A stretch of 64,000 nt of DNA, taken from contig OZ234501.1 of NCBI GenBank assembly GCA_965153455.1, positions 2,976,001 to 3,040,000 on the forward strand, read 5' to 3'. Shown here piece after piece: positions 1 through 11,349 of the stretch. Each line of letters opens with the position of its first letter. Position 1 is the stretch's first letter. The notes beneath the pieces are model-generated. The model did not search any database and was not told the origin of the DNA. It worked only from the letters and a program-made list of their open reading frames with translations. The DNA is from Sphagnum compactum (lineage: Eukaryota; Bryophyta; Sphagnopsida; Sphagnales). The translations under genes and the position numbers were made by a program.

Positions 1-174
1 TAAAGCATAACAGAAGCAGAAAGAAAATTGGGTGCCCTCAACTCAATCACCTTTTTCCAAGTGTACAACAGCAAATTAAGGAGTAATACAGACCCAAAAA
101 ACAGACCTAAAACCCCTCTAATTAGTATTAGGATGTCTACATTTTGATTTCTGCTGGGTGGTGAAAAAGCATAC

Positions 175-2930
175 ATCATTACGAAACACAATGGTAGCTT
201 TGGCTTCCTTGGAGCCTTGTTTTGTGTCCTCGTTACACCGCAGCGTAAGCTGTCCTATACCCATGTCTTTCCATGGTTTTTCAGCTCCTTTGTCTCCCTG
301 TCCACACCACAGATTGTCACCATGTTACTAAAGGCTACATATGACTTATGATCAATCAAGAAAAAAACCAACAACGGAAAATTATTCAATACTGCAAAAA
401 CCTTGTCAAATCCTCATGATTGACTCCAAAGCAAATATCTCTGTAAACACAAGGCTTTCCCAAAAGCAAGCAGCTGTCAAATCTGAACCAAAGATAAATG
501 CAGTTACAGGTGTTAAAGATTGAGGGCTGTAGAGCATGTTTCATGGGCATGTAATTGATCTATTGCTTAATCAGAACATCAACATCATTGGGTTCAGAAA
601 TTTGGAATGCCTGGAGCACCTTCAGTGCAGTGTGATCGATCCCAAAACTTCAATCCTTTACAGAAAACATGATTTCCAAATGCAATTATAATAAATTCAA
701 TTCCATGCAGTATGAGATAACCTACCTTGATGTAAAGTTTTGATTTCACATCATGTATTACTTTGATGCCTGCCTCCTCTGTCCTCTTCAATGAGGGGCT
801 ACTTGGTTCTTCTATCTCTTCTCCTGGCAAACCAATCGAGAAAGAACATGTTGTGATAATGCCATGAGCAGATGAACATATGAAACAGTCATCATCAGAA
901 GTCAAATGCAAACCACTACAATGGGAAGAATAGAGGAAATACAAATCTCAGTCATGCACAATGGGTTTGGCAGAGCTTACTGTCATCTGCCTCCTCCACA
1001 GCGGCATGGGCAACAGTAGAGAAAGGTGTGCTTTGTGGCAGAGAGATGCTTAGTGATGGCTGGGGTGTTGGGCTTGAAAAGATTGGAGCTGATGAAGCAA
1101 CTCCAAAAGATGGAAACATGGGTAGAGGTGCTGAAGCTGGCTTGAAGTGGGCAGATCCAAATCCAAGTCCAGAAGACATGCCGTTAAAGCCTGAGTTTGT
1201 TGTCATTGACGGGAAAGAGCTTGTTTGATTCCAGAACCCCCCAGCACCACTTGTGTTGCTCACATTCTGCAGAATGGATGTGACATTCCCTGAAGGCTTT
1301 GCTGTTGTCATTGCAGGTAGGGAGGAGGCTGTGTTTGTTGAGGTGAGTATTCCTGGCATTGATGAACTTGTCTTTGCCTTTACCCAATCCACCACATCTC
1401 TAAAATCTGCCTGGTCACACCCTCCCCCCCCCCCGCGCCCCACAGGCAGCATTAAGTCAATCCTACAACATTTTCAAAAATTCAAACATTTTCAAAACTG
1501 TTACAAATTAGAGAGGGTTGGAAAGGAGCAGGTGCACAGAAAGGATTCCAAGCTCCCACCATGATAGTGGTAGCATGTTTGAGATAATCTTCCATGCCTC
1601 CCTGCCATAGTTCATCCAAATGCTCCCTCTCCTGGTTTTGCACCCAACTGCAATTTGCCACCAATCCAAGCACAATGAACAAATGTTCACACACAGTATG
1701 TCTCTTTCATTTTCTCCCTTCAAGAAGGAAAGTGAAGTCTTTCACAACACAATGGTTGAAGAAATACCAACATCTGTCAATTCAACACCATGGGCACATC
1801 TCTCGAGCACTTACCGCTAAAACCAATATCAGATAAAAACTAAACTGGCCAGAACTTATTAGTTAGAGAAACTGAAGACTTTTGAATGGGTTGAATGGGT
1901 ACTAATTCTGGCTACTGAACACCACATTTATGCAAACCTAATCCACTAATCAATCCAAGTGTGGCTTATGTACCATCATCCCGAGGTGCAAGATAGTAGT
2001 TCAAGTCACATGCATGAAGGATTGCGAACAACTTCTACATGCTCATGCCATACACATCACTATATGCCTGAACTATGAACAGCCAAGACTTGGATGCCAT
2101 TTTACCAGTTAAGAACTAGCAGTTCCCCTGTGCAATTTTGGTTCATTGTTCAGTGAAAAAATAATGTAGAAACCGTCAGGATCTAATGTCAAATCATTTG
2201 ATTACAGAGAGGGAGCAACCCACATGAGTAGAATGGCTACAGCAGCAGTGTTTTCTACTGCCCTTCACTGTTCCAGGCTTGTATGCTCTGGATAGACCTC
2301 AATGGCAGGAGTAATCCTAAAACCACACTCGCACACACTGAAAACCCTAGGAACAGTTTGCCCTTGCTGGAGAAACTTCCTCAATCCACCAGGTTCTGGC
2401 GATGTTCATGAATGCAGGAAAAAAACAAAGTACCCAAACCTTTGAAGATTGAAGTCCAAACAGCCAAAAAAAAACCAAACAAACAAACAAGCGAACACAC
2501 GGACTGATTATCTCACATATGTGTGGAAGAAGGAGTGTTTTCAAAAATACCTGGAAAACTGAGTGTTAAGGGCCCGCACATGTTGCAAGCATTGCACAGC
2601 TCTTTTGTGGTCCAAGGGAGGAAGGGATGGAAATGCACTATCTTCTCCAAACTGCTTCATGGGTACCTGCAACAAAATGACCAAAAATGAAAGATCGTAA
2701 ACATCTCACAGCCCACCTACTTTCAAAACCCCCCACTCCCAAGTCTTTAGGGTTTAACCCACTGCTGTTTTTCCTTCTTTTTCTTCATCTTCTCCTTCTT
2801 CTCCTTCTTCATAAGCCAGAAACAGAAACCCCAAAAGGAAAAAACCCTGGTTCTGACAGGGACTTACAGGAGCAACTCTTGTGTTAAGAGATTGACCATC
2901 ATCTTCTGACTTCCTTTTGCCTCCCGCCAT
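175..2930 (-). CDS. NUP50-like nucleoporin with RanBP1-like region, 3' end outside window
   Basis: Six exons were read on the minus strand: 2930-2868, 2666-2551, 1647-1560, 1410-981, 823-726 and 297-175. All have GT..AG introns and matching phases. The start ATG opens a short basic N-terminus (MAGGKRKSEDD). Exons 2-3 carry a conserved plant block (LDHKRAVQCLQHVRALNTQF, then SWVQNQ..DELWQGGMEDYLKHA). Exon 4 is a 143-residue Ser/Thr/Phe/Gly-rich low-complexity stretch with several FG and GF dipeptides, as in FG nucleoporins. Exons 5-6 read KSKLYIKGDKGAEKPWKDMG and then GQLTLRCNEDTKQGSKEAKA, the pattern of a RanBP1-type Ran-binding domain. By family this is a nuclear-pore protein that helps Ran/importin-dependent transport. 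The last exon or exons, including the expected LLNA-type strand, are not visible; bases 1-174 show no clear continuation. The family assignment rests on remembered conservation, so the exact orthologue is uncertain. Confidence 0.8.
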
Positions 2931-3488
2931 TGCCACCTCCTTACACTTGCAGAACTCCTCAACAACAACAACCCTCTTCTTCTGCTTCTTCTTCAACTCC
3001 CTCAACAACAAAAACCAAACTCCTCCCACCCAAAAAAAAGCAAATGTCAAAGCTCCAAAAACTCTATTTTGCTGCACTTACCCACATCCCCCCACAACCC
3101 ACTAAACCCACTGCACAAAACAAAACCTCCAACTCTTGTCTTTCCCATATACTTCAAAGCATCAATCAAACCTGATTAACATCAAAACACAAGGGACCCA
3201 AAAACACGGTTTTGCAAACAAGCCACAAACTCTTTTTCACAAACACTTCTCAAGAGAAGATTTAGAGCTTTGGATTCAACACAGCTCTATATCTTTTGTT
3301 TTGTTTTTTTTTTTTTTGGGTTGAAACTGGAATTTTGTGGGTTGTTGCAAATTTTGGCTCTTCTTGTAAGCTCTGCCTCCCTACACCAACATCCCCCACC
3401 CACCACCAAATGTATCTACCAAAAACTCAATGATCAAAATGTTCATGAAAGATAGTTTTTTTTGTACTTTTGACTCTCCCCAAAGAGA

Positions 3489-3490
<2 letters not shown>
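2931..3490 (-). promoter_or_regulatory. 5' leader and promoter region of the nucleoporin-like gene
   Basis: The minus strand upstream of the ATG at 2930 is rich in G/A runs; the plus strand shows long C/A and CTT-rich tracts, as in plant 5' leaders. No second gene is seen. No TATA box was fixed with confidence. Confidence 0.35.

Positions 3491-3491
<1 letters not shown>

Positions 3492-3528
<37 letters not shown>
3492..3528. repeat. (CT)n microsatellite
   Basis: About 18 uninterrupted CT dinucleotides, roughly 0.57 kb upstream of the nucleoporin-like start codon. On the gene's own strand this is a GA tract. GA/CT tracts are common in plant core promoters and leaders, so a promoter role is possible. 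Confidence 0.9.
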
Positions 3529-3529
<1 letters not shown>

Positions 3530-3542
3530 TTCACATAGTAGG

Positions 3543-3578
3543 TACCTACCTACCTACCTACCTACTTACCTACCTACT
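3543..3578. repeat. (TACC)n tetranucleotide microsatellite
   Basis: About nine copies of TACC with one TTACC interruption, directly beside the CT tract. This makes a compound microsatellite of about 87 bases. Confidence 0.9.
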
Positions 3579-3599
3579 GCTTTTGGCTATGCAATTTGG

Positions 3600-6500
3600 T
3601 AGGTATGTATCTAGTAGGTCTTGATGTGACCTAGATTTTATTTGCACACTAAAAGTACCCATGTAATATATACTTTTCAATGTCTATGTAATTTGCTCCT
3701 TTACTTGATATCTTAGGTGCAATGTGCTCTCCTTTTTCATGAAACTACTACCTAAATAGAAACTTTCTTTTTCTATGACCACCATAACCTAATGAAATAA
3801 GTAAGTAATGGGACTAAAAGAGGGTCTAATTTCTCAATGCACAAAATTTGTTTTTGGAAAACCAAGTTGTTTTAAAACTCAATCCAAGTGAAAAATCAGA
3901 TTTTTTTGAATTTTAAAATGAAATAGTTATGAAATTTTTAATAAGTGTGAAAGGGTAGCCTATTATTAAAATTTGTCACTAAGCCCCTTCCTAAATCATG
4001 GCTCGAGGATCTTAAATCTTCGTAATGACGTTTTAATATGGCAAAACAAAAGTTCTTGACATCATCATCGATTGCAAGTGTGAAAATCTGAAAATCATTT
4101 TTACAAAAATAAACCTAACTTATTTGAAAAAAAAGTGAATGGTCTCCAAATAAACAAGACCTAAAAGTTGGTTTGGAAAGAGAAAAACCAAAAAGCCCAA
4201 TTTAAATATCACAAATTTAAATTTCAACATCAAATCATTGGTTATTACACCATTGTCAATAACACGAAATTTCATTTTACCAAAGTTAGCACACAAGTTT
4301 TGGGGGCCATCCTAGGTTTCATTTGATGATATTGTCACGGTTCACGGTGTTCCTACCTAGGTACCCACCAATATAATTACTTAAAATGTTCAAGCTACTA
4401 GCAACCTCTATTTTCTTGTGTGAAATTTTGCTTTAATTCGACTTCACTCTACATGAAGTGAATACACCACAAGGATTCAATGGTTAGAAATTGGCCCCAT
4501 TTGCAAGAACATCACTCTTTCAAATTAGGGTTAGTTGTTGTCACAAAAGACAAGGCGAGAGTGGCATGCATCGTCATCATCTTGTTGATGGATAGCTCAT
4601 TGTGTTTGCAAGAAGGGCACCTTGTCCTTGTTGATTTTGTGATTGGGTTGCATTTGTTGATAGGTGAAATGTCAAAGTTCATTACACCTTTGCATCAAGT
4701 GTTCACATTAAAGCATCTCATCAAGTTCATGTTGCCTTTAATCAATTGGTTGCATTGTCGTAACACCACCATGGATGCTTAAACAACTAAGCTGCCAATA
4801 AACTTTTTTTGAGTTTTGAAATTTATTCATTGTGCTTCATTATGTTCATGTGGTGGATAATTAGTGTGTGGTTTGGAAGTGAGCTACACTTGCAATGCTA
4901 GTGCATTGAACTTTGAAAATAGGCTTTGCATAGATGGCTAATTGTTATGAAAATTTTAATGCAACATTGTTAGCCCTATACAAAATTACAAATGACTTTT
5001 TTCTTTTTAAACCTTTCATTTTATAATGTGAATGTCAATTAATAGGATGTATATCATGTTCCAAGTTCTTCAAGTTTTTGTTTGATTGAGTTGTGAGTTC
5101 AATGTCTTCTTTGCTTAAGTTGTAAGTTGTTACTTGAGTTTGTTTATTCATTTTGTTGAGAGGTTTATAATGTTATCAAATTGGTGTCACACATCATTCC
5201 TCCACCAAACTTCAAATTTAAACATTCCTTTTAACATCAACTCCTTGAAAATATTCCATAGTGCAATCACATGATTGCCTTGAAAATAGTTGTGTTGCAA
5301 AGAGTCAAGTTCACGGTTGTATTGGTAGTTTAAAGAATGTGAGGAACATTCTTTTGTTTATTTCCTACCATACCTTCACATTAACATTCTAGAAACTAAA
5401 ATCAATGTGCTTATTGCTTAACAAAATGTTTGTCATGTTTTGTGTCCAAAAAAAAGTACATTACTTCTCCTTTGGATAGCTAATTTATGTGTCCTCTTTG
5501 TAGCTATAACTTGTTCCTACACTCCAACGTGTGTGTATAATTCATATTTTCATGTAAATAGAATTTTTTAATTTATGCATGCATTACCAAGGTTATTTTT
5601 CTTTCAATGGTATCGTTGGTGTAGAAAAAACCTAGGCGAAAGTGATAATAAAAATGCATTTATAATAATTGGAATGACACATGACACATTTACTATGTTT
5701 TGGGTGCCATGTGTTTGATTTAAATGTGTTGTGCAAAGACATTTTGTTTTTTAATTGTAATGTCATGATAGTTCATATGTGTGGTGTTGTCCATTAAAGA
5801 TTGAATAGCAAATAGTAGGTTGTAATATAAGAAGTTGTGAAGAGCAAAATTTGTAACATTTTTATAAAAAAATTGTAAGTCATATTAATGATCAACTACA
5901 AGCATTGGAATGCATAGAAGGCATTCCTTGACATATAGGTATTGGTCTATATATATTGGTTATCTTGGTCATATTGAAATCTGACTTCTAATCGTACTAC
6001 CTCGGTGCCTAGTTTGCTTAGGTATTAATTAATTATTTTTTGGAATTGCCAAGGATTTTGGAAAAATATGTGCTTGCCATGCCAAAAATCTGATTGAAGT
6101 TCTCAAGCACAATAACTTCATTATTTAATATAACATTAAATTATAAAGTATTGTTATTTTTATTCTTGAACATGACTAACAAAAAATATATATTATTAAG
6201 CGCCTTGCTATTGAACTAGCCTAGGTAGTATGATAAACATAATGAGTTTTTTTTTAGGTCAAGGGCTAATTGGATATGTTTTGATGAGTATTTATTTTTT
6301 CTCCATAGGAATTTCTTTGAACATCATAGGTATGTATATCACATTTGATGTGTTTATTCCTTGCTTCATACTTTTATTTTAATGTTGTAAAGTGAAAAAT
6401 GTTGTGTTTTAGTTGTATTAGCTTGGAAGTATTGCTTGGAATTGATAATTAGTTTTTGCAATAGTATGACCACTTTTTGGTTGCAAGTATGGTTTCTATG

Positions 6501-7890
6501 CAAACTTGATATTTTTGTTCTTTTCTTCCAAAAAGAATTCTTCTTTTTTTTCGTATTTTGATTTGGATGTTGTAAAGCCAAAAAAATTATGTGCTTTAGG
6601 TTTGGTTTTATTCATTTGTTGGTTTTTTTGACAAGTTTAAATATTTGATCATACCAAAATAAATATTAATAACCAATTAAGTGTTTGTGAAAAGTTTAAG
6701 CCTATGAACATATTAAAATAATACGAAAAAACTATCTTTTAGTTGCTATATTTGAATCCCACTATTGGATATTAACAAGCTAATCAAAAATATTATTATT
6801 ATTAGGAAGTAGGATTGTCCCCTATTACAATATCTAGAAATAGTTACAAGGAACTTAATAATGTAAATGAGGAAAAAAACATTGAGTTTAGCATTATGAT
6901 GTTTGCTTGAAAATATTTACATTTCTGATATTTATGGATTTTGCAAAATATATAAAGCCAACATGTTTTGCATTTAAATTACCTAACTATGTTTCACAAT
7001 TTGTGTTAGCATGTAATCAAAACTTGTTAAGGAAATTGCTCCAAATTATGTACACATTTTTTAATCATGTTTTACATAATTTTACCATTAATAAACATAA
7101 AATTAAAGTTGTATTCCAAACCAAAAAAAAAAAAAAAAAACTTCATTTTTCTACAATTCTAAAAAGAAATCATTATTACAGTTTTGTCTTTCGTCAATCA
7201 ATATCAAATCAATGTCATGGTAAGGTCCATGCATCTTTGATGCCTTCTTTCTTACATAAGGATGGGTATGGCAATTTGTCAAGAAGGGTATTTGGGGTGA
7301 ATCCATGTCCATATTTAATTTATGTATACAATAGATAGGATGTGGTGACTTTGGTCTTGGGAAATCAAAATAATGACCAAGAGATATAAGTATATAGTTA
7401 ATTTTAGACTTTTCAAAAGTTCAAAATTAACATTAAGATCATTTGGAGATTGAAATTTTTTGATTTGAAGGCCACCATATGATCTAACAACAAATGTTAA
7501 TAATATTTGGGCTTTGCATTGCTATGCACTATGACGATCAACCATATTATTTTTATAATGTGTTTGAATGCGAGTATTCGGGGAATGGACATATAGTTTT
7601 ATTGTTTACGTTGTTATACAAATGCAATCGCATTTGTGACACATTGTAAATTGTACCGAAAGAGACTTTAGATAAACAATGGGCATAACATCTTTTCATC
7701 TTGGTAGTAAGTAAAACCCTAAATTCTGAAATGATTGCAAATACTAACACCGCTCTTTGGTGTCATGGGCTGGAAATTCAATAACACTTTATTGCATGTA
7801 GAATTTCAACCTTTCACATTTGTAGTATATACAAGCATGGTTGGCTTCATGCGCAATCCATTTGAGAGCCCCAGTTTATATAAGGTTTTG
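3600..7890. other. AT-rich intergenic stretch without recognisable genes
   Basis: Open frames are short, AT-driven and unlike any family I know. The two longest (4480-4782 and 6907-7338 on plus) have no domain pattern. A poly-A run lies at about 7122-7140. I see no RNA gene or complete transposon. Confidence 0.6.
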
Positions 7891-7899
7891 TCTGTGCAA

Positions 7900-9000
7900 A
7901 ATCTCCATGTTTCTTAAAGCTCCATGCCCTCTGGTTTCATGTTCTTACCCATACACATGATCTTGATCTCACAACTTTGGATCAATCCATGGTGTAAAGT
8001 GCAAGACGTTGCCATAACCATTAGAATCTCTCAAGCTCTAGTCAAACATTGTCTCAACTGTTCTGGCTCACTTCCATTTCCAGAAGAGCCCATCAGCATG
8101 TGTAGCATGGCTGGGGATGGTTCAAAACCAGCAGATCTGATCTGGGACACCAAATTTCTGCTTGCTTACATTTGCCAGCCCATTGGTGGACATCAATCAA
8201 TACATGGAATGTGCTCTTTGTGGGTTTGCATTGTGTTTTTTCCATGTCCAACAACAAAATTGCCACTGCAGCCTCCCACATATGTGAGTGCCCATAGCCC
8301 AAATCTAGGAACCAAAAAGTGATTGCATCTGGTATGCAACCAGCATCATGCATTTTTCGGAGAAGTGCCAATGCTTCTTGAGTCATGAGATTCTTCTTGT
8401 ACAGACCGTTCAGCATGTTGTAGGTCACAATATCAAGAGTAAAACCAACCACATATGTAGCCTTTATGAAATGTGTGATTCCTACTAGAAGCTCCCCAAT
8501 CGGCTGTAAAGGCTAATCATGGCATTATACATAAACACATGAGGCTCATATCTGCTTTTTTCACATTGATCTTGGACATAGCCAGCTTTGGCAAAACAAC
8601 TGAAAACAATTCTCTTAAATCTTCATCTGGGAGATAAAGTCAGCAGCATATGGCTTGGGCCTTCACATCTAAAGCTTTTCTGACAAGTTCATACTGTGCA
8701 CTAGCTGCATAAGCAGCTAAAAGCACATTCCATGCTTTGTCAATAAGACTGCTGCAACCCCTGGAACACACCCTTAGCTTTCTCCCACATTCACTATTTT
8801 TCCAAAAGCATCATTCAATGCAATGTGGATAGCCAAATCTTTGATACCTCCAAACATAGCCTGTACAAAGCTCCTATGCTTGCTGAAGCTCCTATGTTAA
8901 CAACCTAACACAGCAACTTGACAACACTCAAAGGCCCACCTGATGCATGCTTTGAAACAGATCCAATAAAGCTTCCAACATCTCTGCATGCTTGTAAGCA
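7900..9000 (-). pseudogene. Pentatricopeptide-repeat (PPR) gene relic
   Basis: The clearest piece is 8452-8093 on minus, which reads like PPR repeats: TLDIVTYNMLNGLYKKN, then EALALLRKMHDAGCIPD, then KPTKSTFHVLIDVHQWAGK. Upstream pieces on the same strand around 8890-8540 (ALNDAFGK, KAWNVLLAAYAASAQYELV, LPKLAMSKINVKKADM) also look like helical PPR or spacer segments. Stops and frame changes separate the pieces, and no start or intact array is present. PPR proteins bind organellar RNA, but this copy looks dead. It lies immediately downstream of a broken D-cysteine desulfhydrase relic on the same strand, so the 7.9-10.7 kb block may have degenerated as one unit. Intron interruptions of a living gene cannot be wholly excluded. 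Confidence 0.6.
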
Positions 9001-9209
9001 TTCAACAAAGCTTTGTACATAGATTGTCAGCACAGCTGCTGAAAACTTTGTCAGTTCTTCATTTGCTTCATTCAACTTCTCTGCTCTTGCGAGCATCAGT
9101 ATCAATGACTCACACATATGAATGTGAATTTGTGGCAAGAGATGGTAAAGTGAGTGTATGAGACCCTGAGCATTGAACTCAGAGCCCAGACAGTATGAAT
9201 AGGGAAAGA

Positions 9210-10726
9210 AAAAGTGGAGAAAAACCAATGGCAAGTGGTCAGAGAGGTGATCAGGTAGTTCAATGAACAAGTAATCGCAAAGAACTTGTACATCATGTTT
9301 GCTCAAATGAGCGGCCAAGGAAAGTCATGCTATTGTCCTTCCACTGCACCAAGACAAACATCGTCAACTTTCAGATAGTTCACAAAGTTTGTTGTTCACC
9401 CAGTTTGAAGATTCTTTGATACCCACAAGCAGCCAATAATAGGCTCATAATTGGATTCCTACATCATTACCCTGCATACAGGAAAAGAAGACTAAAACGA
9501 GAGTAATGAAGCATAAACCTTCCACATGCCATGACAATGTAATCAAAATCTGTAACACTCAATGTCCTTCCTTCCTGCAATTGTATCTTGAGCTTTCTGA
9601 CAAACTCAATGTACCCCCTACCATCCAAACAAGCAACAATTATTCCAACATACTCACATCTAAACCCTAAGCTCTAACCTTGTACCCAGTTTACACAGAG
9701 ATCAGACAGAGATCTTCATCACAAGTATGGGGCATTCATCTGCTAGATCCAAAGAACATTTTTGTTTTGTGAATCATGTGACATTTTCAAATGCCAGGAT
9801 TCGTGCAGGATAACCTACCATGTACCCAGAGAGTTGGATCCTCTGACATGAATAACATATGTCTTCCAGCCTTGTGATTTCAATTTATCTGCCAACAAAT
9901 TGCCAAGCATCTGCAATCCCCTTCCCCACCTGAATGTCTCAGATGTTGCCACAAGACAAATAGAAATTGCTTATCAACATATGACAATATTCTGTGAATG
10001 TGCCTGTGAGCCTAACACAATTTTTTTTGACACTGCCAGGAGAATCTGCATGTTTGCTTGTTGCCAAGTAATAGAGCCAACACATTTAAGATACTTTGTT
10101 GCTAACCATGTTATTATATTCATCCTCGCCATCTTAGTTTTAACTCAATTCCTTTCTTGATGTTGAGAGAGAAACATGAGACAAAGATGGGGACTCACCA
10201 CACTACCATACTTTACATACTCCTCTTTTGACACCAAAGACACATGCACACCAACCGTACGCTCCACAAGCAGATTTCCTATTAGACTTGGATCATCTTC
10301 TACCTCTGTCTGCCAGAATCAACCTTGAAACATGAGTTTCCAAGTATGCAGATGTCAACAATGGAAAAAAAACCATAGTGTGGCTCTTTCAATACAGCAC
10401 CGATAGTAAGAAATGGCATCAATGCCAGAAACCTAAATTTGCTAATCAATAAGCAAATCAAAGAGAACGCCTTTTCTCAGTTAGTAATTGAGTGCATCTC
10501 TGTTTGTTTATTTCATTAGGGTAGAAGCAAACCCAGTTAGTTCGTAGAATGAGGTAGCTGTCAAGACCAATGTATCCGGCTGCAACTGTTGTGGCACAAC
10601 AATGGTTACCCTGTATGCCTCCAATTGTGATCACACAGTCAACACCTTGCTCCTTTGCACTGCCAGTAAGAACTCAAGCTTCCTCACTTTGTTGCCATTG
10701 AGCTGCATTCTAGTCAAGTCATCTCT
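9210..10726 (-). pseudogene. Broken D-cysteine desulfhydrase / ACC-deaminase-like gene
   Basis: Minus-strand exons recognisable by family pattern: 10726 to about 10540 (RDDLTRMQLNGNKVRKLEF, then GVDCVITIGGIQGNHC), 10309-10199 (LIGNLLVERTVGVHVSLVSK), 9910-9819 (VIHVRGSNSLGTW), 9617-9519 (GYIEFVRKL..DFDYIVMACG) and 9343 to about 9250 (SGRTIA, then LAAHLSKHDVQV). The family is PLP-dependent; the Lys in GNKVRK is the expected cofactor lysine. Splice sites still match in phase, so this is an unprocessed copy, not a retrocopy. Damage seen: an apparent one-base deletion near 10660 after the EFLLA motif, an in-frame TGA at 9327-9325 where the family has Gly, and substitutions in the usually invariant PVGGSNS loop (here HVRGSNS). 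The first exon or exons and the C-terminal part were not found. Confidence 0.72.
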
Positions 10727-11237
10727 CTGCAATGCCCCTGAACAACCAGCATTTAGTTATCTCGCAACAAATCTAAATCATCTTCCTCACTTCACACAAG
10801 TTTCGCCAATGCAACTTGGGGAAGCCCTGGGCCTTAGTTACATCTGCAACGTATTGTGTCATAAATCATCTTGACCTTCACAGAGTTTCTCTAATGCATA
10901 ACTTGGAAGAAGCATCATCGTCGCCATCTCACAACAGTTGTCATAATGTTCAACAATCTACAAATCTAGTAGGAAGAAGCATGCATGGATTTCTTCTCTG
11001 GCATTTTTTCAAGTCCGGGAAAAAGGATGTTTACCTCGACGTAGAGCACCACCTAGATTTTTCCTTTGTATTTTCAGCTCCCTTACCTGCCGGAAGAAAC
11101 CCGTTTTTAGCAAGCGAGATCTTCTGCGGTGGAAGGTACCAGCCACGGCTGTACTTGGATCTTCTGACGACCGGAAGGTACCAGAGAGCCTGTCACTACT
11201 TCTAATAAATGAAAAAATCCCAGCTCTGCTTTACATA

Positions 11238-11349
11238 AGAAAAGGACCTGAGTACAGGCCCTTCCGTGATTTTTGACCTGTTCCCTCGGCCTACCGGCCT
11301 CTGGCACAGATGTCAAATCACGAAAGGGCCTGTACTCAGGCCCTTCTCC
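11238..11349. repeat. Foldback (hairpin) element
   Basis: Two arms of about 39 bases (11238-11277 and 11311-11349) are near-perfect reverse complements around a loop of about 33 bases. Each arm contains CCTGAGTACAGG or its complement CCTGTACTCAGG and the sequence CCCTTCCGTGATTT or its near match. A transcript from either strand would fold into one long hairpin. It could be a foldback MITE or a small-RNA precursor. It lies about 0.5 kb upstream of the desulfhydrase relic. Confidence 0.75.

Noticed and set aside
952-1452. 166-residue minus frame as a stand-alone gene
   Set aside because: Its first 14 residues read through an intron end; it is exon 4 of the nucleoporin-like gene plus flanking intron.
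2687-3175. Overlapping plus-strand frames near the nucleoporin start
   Set aside because: They are antisense to the first exon and leader and are low-complexity Thr/Pro/Lys runs.
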